Below are positions 6,547 to 8,601 of a stretch of DNA of 8,601 nt, in pieces (position 1 is the stretch's first letter; each line of letters starts with the position of its first letter). The notes beneath the pieces are model-generated. The model was not told the origin of the DNA. It saw only the letters and a list, made by a program, of their open reading frames with translations, and did no database searches. This DNA comes from Bacteroidota bacterium (GTDB lineage: Bacteria > Bacteroidota > Ignavibacteria > UBA10030 > UBA6906): contig JAGDMJ010000123.1 in assembly GCA_017860555.1 (NCBI GenBank), positions 1-8,601 of the forward strand, read 5' to 3'. Made by a program: the position numbers and the translations under genes.

Positions 6547-7682
6547 GCGTTAACAAAATGAAAGTTATGACGGTTGTTGGGACCCGGCCGGAGATCATTC
6601 GGCTTTCCCGCGTCGTTCCGCTCCTGGACAGTGAAACCGAGCATGTCCTGGTGCACACCGGTCAGAACTACGACTACGAGCTGAACGAGGTTTTCTTCAA
6701 GGATCTGGAGCTCCGCAAGCCGGATCACTTTCTTGAAGCGGCGGGAGAAACCGCTGCGGAAACTGTCGGGAAAGTCATCGCGACCGTGGACAGGGTCCTG
6801 GAGAAGGAAAAACCTGAAGCGCTGCTGATTCTGGGTGACACAAACAGCTGTCTTGCTGCCTACCCCGCTAAGCGAAGGAAGGTACCGGTGTTCCATATGG
6901 AAGCCGGGAATCGATGCTTCGATCAGCGGGTCCCCGAGGAGATCAACCGAAAGATCGTTGATCATATCAGCGATATCAATCTGCCATACAGCTCAATTGC
7001 ACGCGACTACCTGCTGCGCGAGGGGTTACCCCCGGACAGGGTGATCAAGACCGGCAGCCCGATGTACGAGGTGCTTACGTATAACAAGCCGAAGATCCAA
7101 CGGTCAGCCGCGCTTGCTCGCCTGGGATTGAAAAAAGAGGACTACTTCCTGCTGAGTGCTCACCGAGAAGAAAATATCGAGGTGGAAGCACAATTTACGG
7201 GCCTTATGGAGACCCTCAATGCGCTTGCCGAGAACTACAAGAAGCGCATCATTGTCTCCACCCATCCCCGAACGCGAAAGCGGATCGAGAGCAAGCAAGT
7301 GAGACTCGCACCCGAGGTAGAACTTATGAAACCCTTGGGTTTCCTTGACTATGTCAACCTCCAGATGAATGCGATTGCCGTGCTTTCCGACAGTGGCACC
7401 ATCACCGAGGAGTCTTCCATATTGAATTTTCCCGCCCTCAATATTCGCGAGGCGCACGAGCGGCCTGAGGGAATGGAGGAAGGGGCAGTAATCATGACAG
7501 GGCTCTCCCCCCACCGGGTGTTGCAGGGCCTCGGCGTTGCGATGCGCCAGGGGCGAGGAGAGGATCGCCAACTGCAGTTGCCGCGGGACTACGATGTTCC
7601 CAACGTCTCGCAAAAAATACTTCGGATAATAATGAGCTACACAGACTACATCAAGAGGACTGTTTGGTTTCACTCGGCGTAG
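6543..7682 (+). CDS. fnlC: UDP-L-TalNAc to UDP-L-FucNAc 2-epimerase (CapG/WbjD/FnlC)
   Basis: A 379-residue non-hydrolysing UDP-HexNAc 2-epimerase (WecB fold), expected to invert C2 of UDP-N-acetyl-L-talosamine and yield UDP-L-FucNAc for O-antigen or capsule assembly. Visible motifs in order: GTRPEI (13-18), HTGQNYD, LGDTNSCLAA, HMEAGNRCFDQRVPEEINRK (from H118), TGSPMYEV, SAHREEN (H207), STHPRT and SDSGTITEESS (D283-), then HERPEGMEEG. The HMEAGNRCFDQ block and its partner fnlB favour this branch over plain WecB (UDP-ManNAc). The ATG overlaps the fnlB stop (ATGA 6543-6546); an internal ATG at 6558 would remove five residues. Nothing looks damaged. The gene ends at the repeat element with no further biosynthetic gene behind it. 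Confidence 0.92.
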   Translation: MSVNKMKVMTVVGTRPEIIRLSRVVPLLDSETEHVLVHTGQNYDYELNEVFFKDLELRKPDHFLEAAGETAAETVGKVIATVDRVLEKEKPEALLILGDTNSCLAAYPAKRRKVPVFHMEAGNRCFDQRVPEEINRKIVDHISDINLPYSSIARDYLLREGLPPDRVIKTGSPMYEVLTYNKPKIQRSAALARLGLKKEDYFLLSAHREENIEVEAQFTGLMETLNALAENYKKRIIVSTHPRTRKRIESKQVRLAPEVELMKPLGFLDYVNLQMNAIAVLSDSGTITEESSILNFPALNIREAHERPEGMEEGAVIMTGLSPHRVLQGLGVAMRQGRGEDRQLQLPRDYDVPNVSQKILRIIMSYTDYIKRTVWFHSA

Positions 7683-7821
7683 AATGCACAAGAGGTGAGA
7701 AACCACTAAAGGCACAAGAGACCCCTGTCGTCCCGAAATTCTTTTATTCGGGATCTATGGTTGGCCAGGTATGGGTCCTGACCAAGAGGATGTCAGGACG
7801 ACAATGTTTTTCTTGTGCATT
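7683..7821. repeat. Nested inverted-repeat element (REP/MITE-like)
   Basis: The region is bounded by an 11-bp perfect inverted repeat, AATGCACAAGA (7683-7693) and TCTTGTGCATT (7811-7821). Within it is an 8-bp pair, TGTCGTCC (7726-7733) and GGACGACA (7796-7803). Inside that are a hairpin TCCCGAA/TTCGGGA (7731-7737 with 7747-7753) and another GTCCTGAC/GTCAGGAC (7775-7782 with 7792-7799). GCACAAGAG also occurs as a direct repeat at 7687-7695 and 7712-7720. The TGTC...GACA ends resemble a 'TGTCATCCTGA...TCAGGATGACA' class of intergenic repeats I remember from this group of bacteria. Mobility is not shown: there is no transposase and no clear target duplication. Confidence 0.55.
7775..7811 (+). 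terminator. Candidate intrinsic terminator after fnlC
   Basis: GTCCTGAC (7775-7782) and GTCAGGAC (7792-7799) form a perfect 8-bp stem around a 9-nt loop. TTTTT at 7807-7811 begins 7 nt after the stem, further than ideal. It lies about 90 bases past the fnlC stop, where transcription should end before the chitinase promoter. The same left arm can pair instead with TTGGCCAGG at 7761-7769. Confidence 0.4.
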
Positions 7822-7839
7822 TTGTTGCTAATCCGTGTC

Positions 7840-7867
7840 TTGATATTCCCTCTCAGCCTGCTATATT
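7840..7867 (+). promoter_or_regulatory. Sigma70-type promoter for the chitinase gene
   Basis: TTGATA (7840-7845) matches the -35 consensus TTGACA at 5 of 6 positions. After a 16-bp spacer, TATATT (7862-7867) matches TATAAT at 5 of 6. The start point is predicted around 7874, giving a leader of about 100 nt to ATG 7972. This is the best promoter match I found in the window. Confidence 0.55.
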
Positions 7868-7884
7868 GCAGTACGAGGTACTGC
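7868..7884 (+). promoter_or_regulatory. Perfect palindrome at the predicted chitinase transcription start
   Basis: GCAGTAC (7868-7874) and GTACTGC (7878-7884) are exact reverse complements around GAG. The palindrome touches the -10 box and covers the expected start point, where a repressor would block initiation. It could equally be a 5'-end RNA hairpin that stabilises the transcript. No regulator gene is visible nearby to match it. Confidence 0.4.
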
Positions 7885-7971
7885 CGTTCGTGATGTCCCG
7901 TCCTCGCTGATCCCGCGTTCATTCCCAGATTCTTCCCAGATCCTTATCCGTTGTGGTGGAGGTCAATGCCT

Positions 7972-8601
7972 ATGAAGAGGCTTGGGGTTGCTTTTTTGCT
8001 CCTTCTCAATGGCACTGTTTTCGGCGCCGACAAGATGGTGCTGGGGTACTATCCAAGCTGGACGTCTGTTCCCCATTCTGTCATCCCCTGGCAATATCTT
8101 ACGCACATCGCCCATGCGTTCATCGGCCCCAAAGCGGACGGCAGCCTGGAAGTTCCTAGTGGCCTCCTGTATCCGGCGCTTATCACCGCGGCCCATGCCC
8201 ACGAGGTGAAGGTCGTGGTGTCGGTGGGCGGATGGAACGAAACCTACGCGAGCAACTTCTCCACTCTCGCTGCCGATTCGGCGACCCGGCGCGCGTTCGC
8301 CAGCAACCTCACACAGTTCTGCGTCGCCAACGGCTATGATGGTGCCGACGTCGATTGGGAGTTCCCGGCAAACACAACCGACCGCGCAAACCATGCCCAG
8401 ATGATCCATGCGATCCGGCAGGCGTTCGACAGCGTCCAGCCAGGGCTCACCCTCTCCATGGCGGGCTCCTCGGGCAACTGGTACGGGCAGTGGATCGACT
8501 TTGCCGCGACGAAGAATGATTTCGATTGGATCGGGATCATGACCTACGACTTCTACGGGGACTGGATGTCGGTTTCCGGCCCCAACTCACCCCTCAACAG
8601 C
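7972..8601 (+). CDS. Secreted GH18 chitinase (3' partial)
   Basis: The first 210 codons of a glycoside hydrolase family 18 enzyme, which cleaves beta-1,4 GlcNAc linkages in chitin or related glycans outside the cytoplasm. Residues 1 to about 18 are a Sec signal peptide (MKRLGVAFLLLLNGTVFGA). The TIM barrel starts at MVLGYYPSW, then VVVSVGGW (S84-W88), the catalytic DxxDxDxE as DGADVDWE (residues 123-130, acid/base E130), and WIGIMTYDFYG (186-196). ATG 7972 is chosen because GGAGG (7958-7962) is 9 nt upstream; ATG 7966 would leave only 3 nt. The GH18 barrel usually needs 300 or more residues, so the rest, including any binding module or sorting tail, lies beyond the window. It has its own promoter and is separated from fnlC by a repeat element. 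Confidence 0.9.
   Translation, partial: MKRLGVAFLLLLNGTVFGADKMVLGYYPSWTSVPHSVIPWQYLTHIAHAFIGPKADGSLEVPSGLLYPALITAAHAHEVKVVVSVGGWNETYASNFSTLAADSATRRAFASNLTQFCVANGYDGADVDWEFPANTTDRANHAQMIHAIRQAFDSVQPGLTLSMAGSSGNWYGQWIDFAATKNDFDWIGIMTYDFYGDWMSVSGPNSPLNS

Noticed and set aside
1..8601. CRISPR array, tRNA or rRNA gene, transposase or integrase
   Set aside because: I saw no regular long repeats with spacers, no cloverleaf or rRNA-like sequence, and no transposase or integrase motifs on either strand.

Overview
The window suggests a member of the Bacteroidota/Chlorobiota/Ignavibacteriota (FCB) lineage. The DNA is fairly GC-rich with long ORFs. A degraded gene end on the minus strand carries a tail resembling the C-terminal sorting signal of type IX secretion. 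The intergenic repeats and secreted polysaccharide-active enzymes also fit. The lineage is an inference, not a demonstration.

Layout. (1) 1-3944, plus strand: the last 56 residues of a probable membrane protein overlap by ATGA the start of a 1,258-residue secreted heparinase II/III-type polysaccharide lyase. The lyase has Ig-like middle domains and a C-terminal CBM9-like domain. (2) 3945-4537: a decayed intergenic zone. On the minus strand it holds a type IX sorting-tail remnant and, in the same frame, a second protein-like fragment. An AT-rich stretch and hairpins follow ahead of the next gene. (3) 4538-7682, plus strand: a small polysaccharide-biosynthesis cluster with a specialised NusG paralogue (RfaH/UpxY type), a leader with a terminator-like hairpin, a 24-codon mini-ORF, and fnlB/capF and fnlC/capG. 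The last three are chained by ATGA overlaps. (4) 7683-7971: a nested inverted-repeat element resembling a small interspersed repeat, then a good sigma70-type promoter whose expected start point falls in a perfect 7-bp palindrome. (5) 7972-8601: the first 210 codons of a secreted GH18 chitinase that runs off the window.

How the genes fit together. FnlB and FnlC catalyse the later steps from UDP-GlcNAc to UDP-N-acetyl-L-fucosamine, a precursor for O-antigen or capsule. The first enzyme (FnlA/CapE/WbjB dehydratase) is normally encoded just upstream but is absent here. The 24-codon ORF at the expected place may be the relic of its C-terminus. The NusG paralogue probably promotes elongation through this or a distant polysaccharide operon. 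The lyase and chitinase on either side look like independent secreted degradative functions.

I found no convincing novel defence or mobile system. The strongest second-look items are the missing fnlA with its possible relic, the alternative hairpins in the 7683-7821 element, the promoter palindrome, and the sorting-tail remnant.
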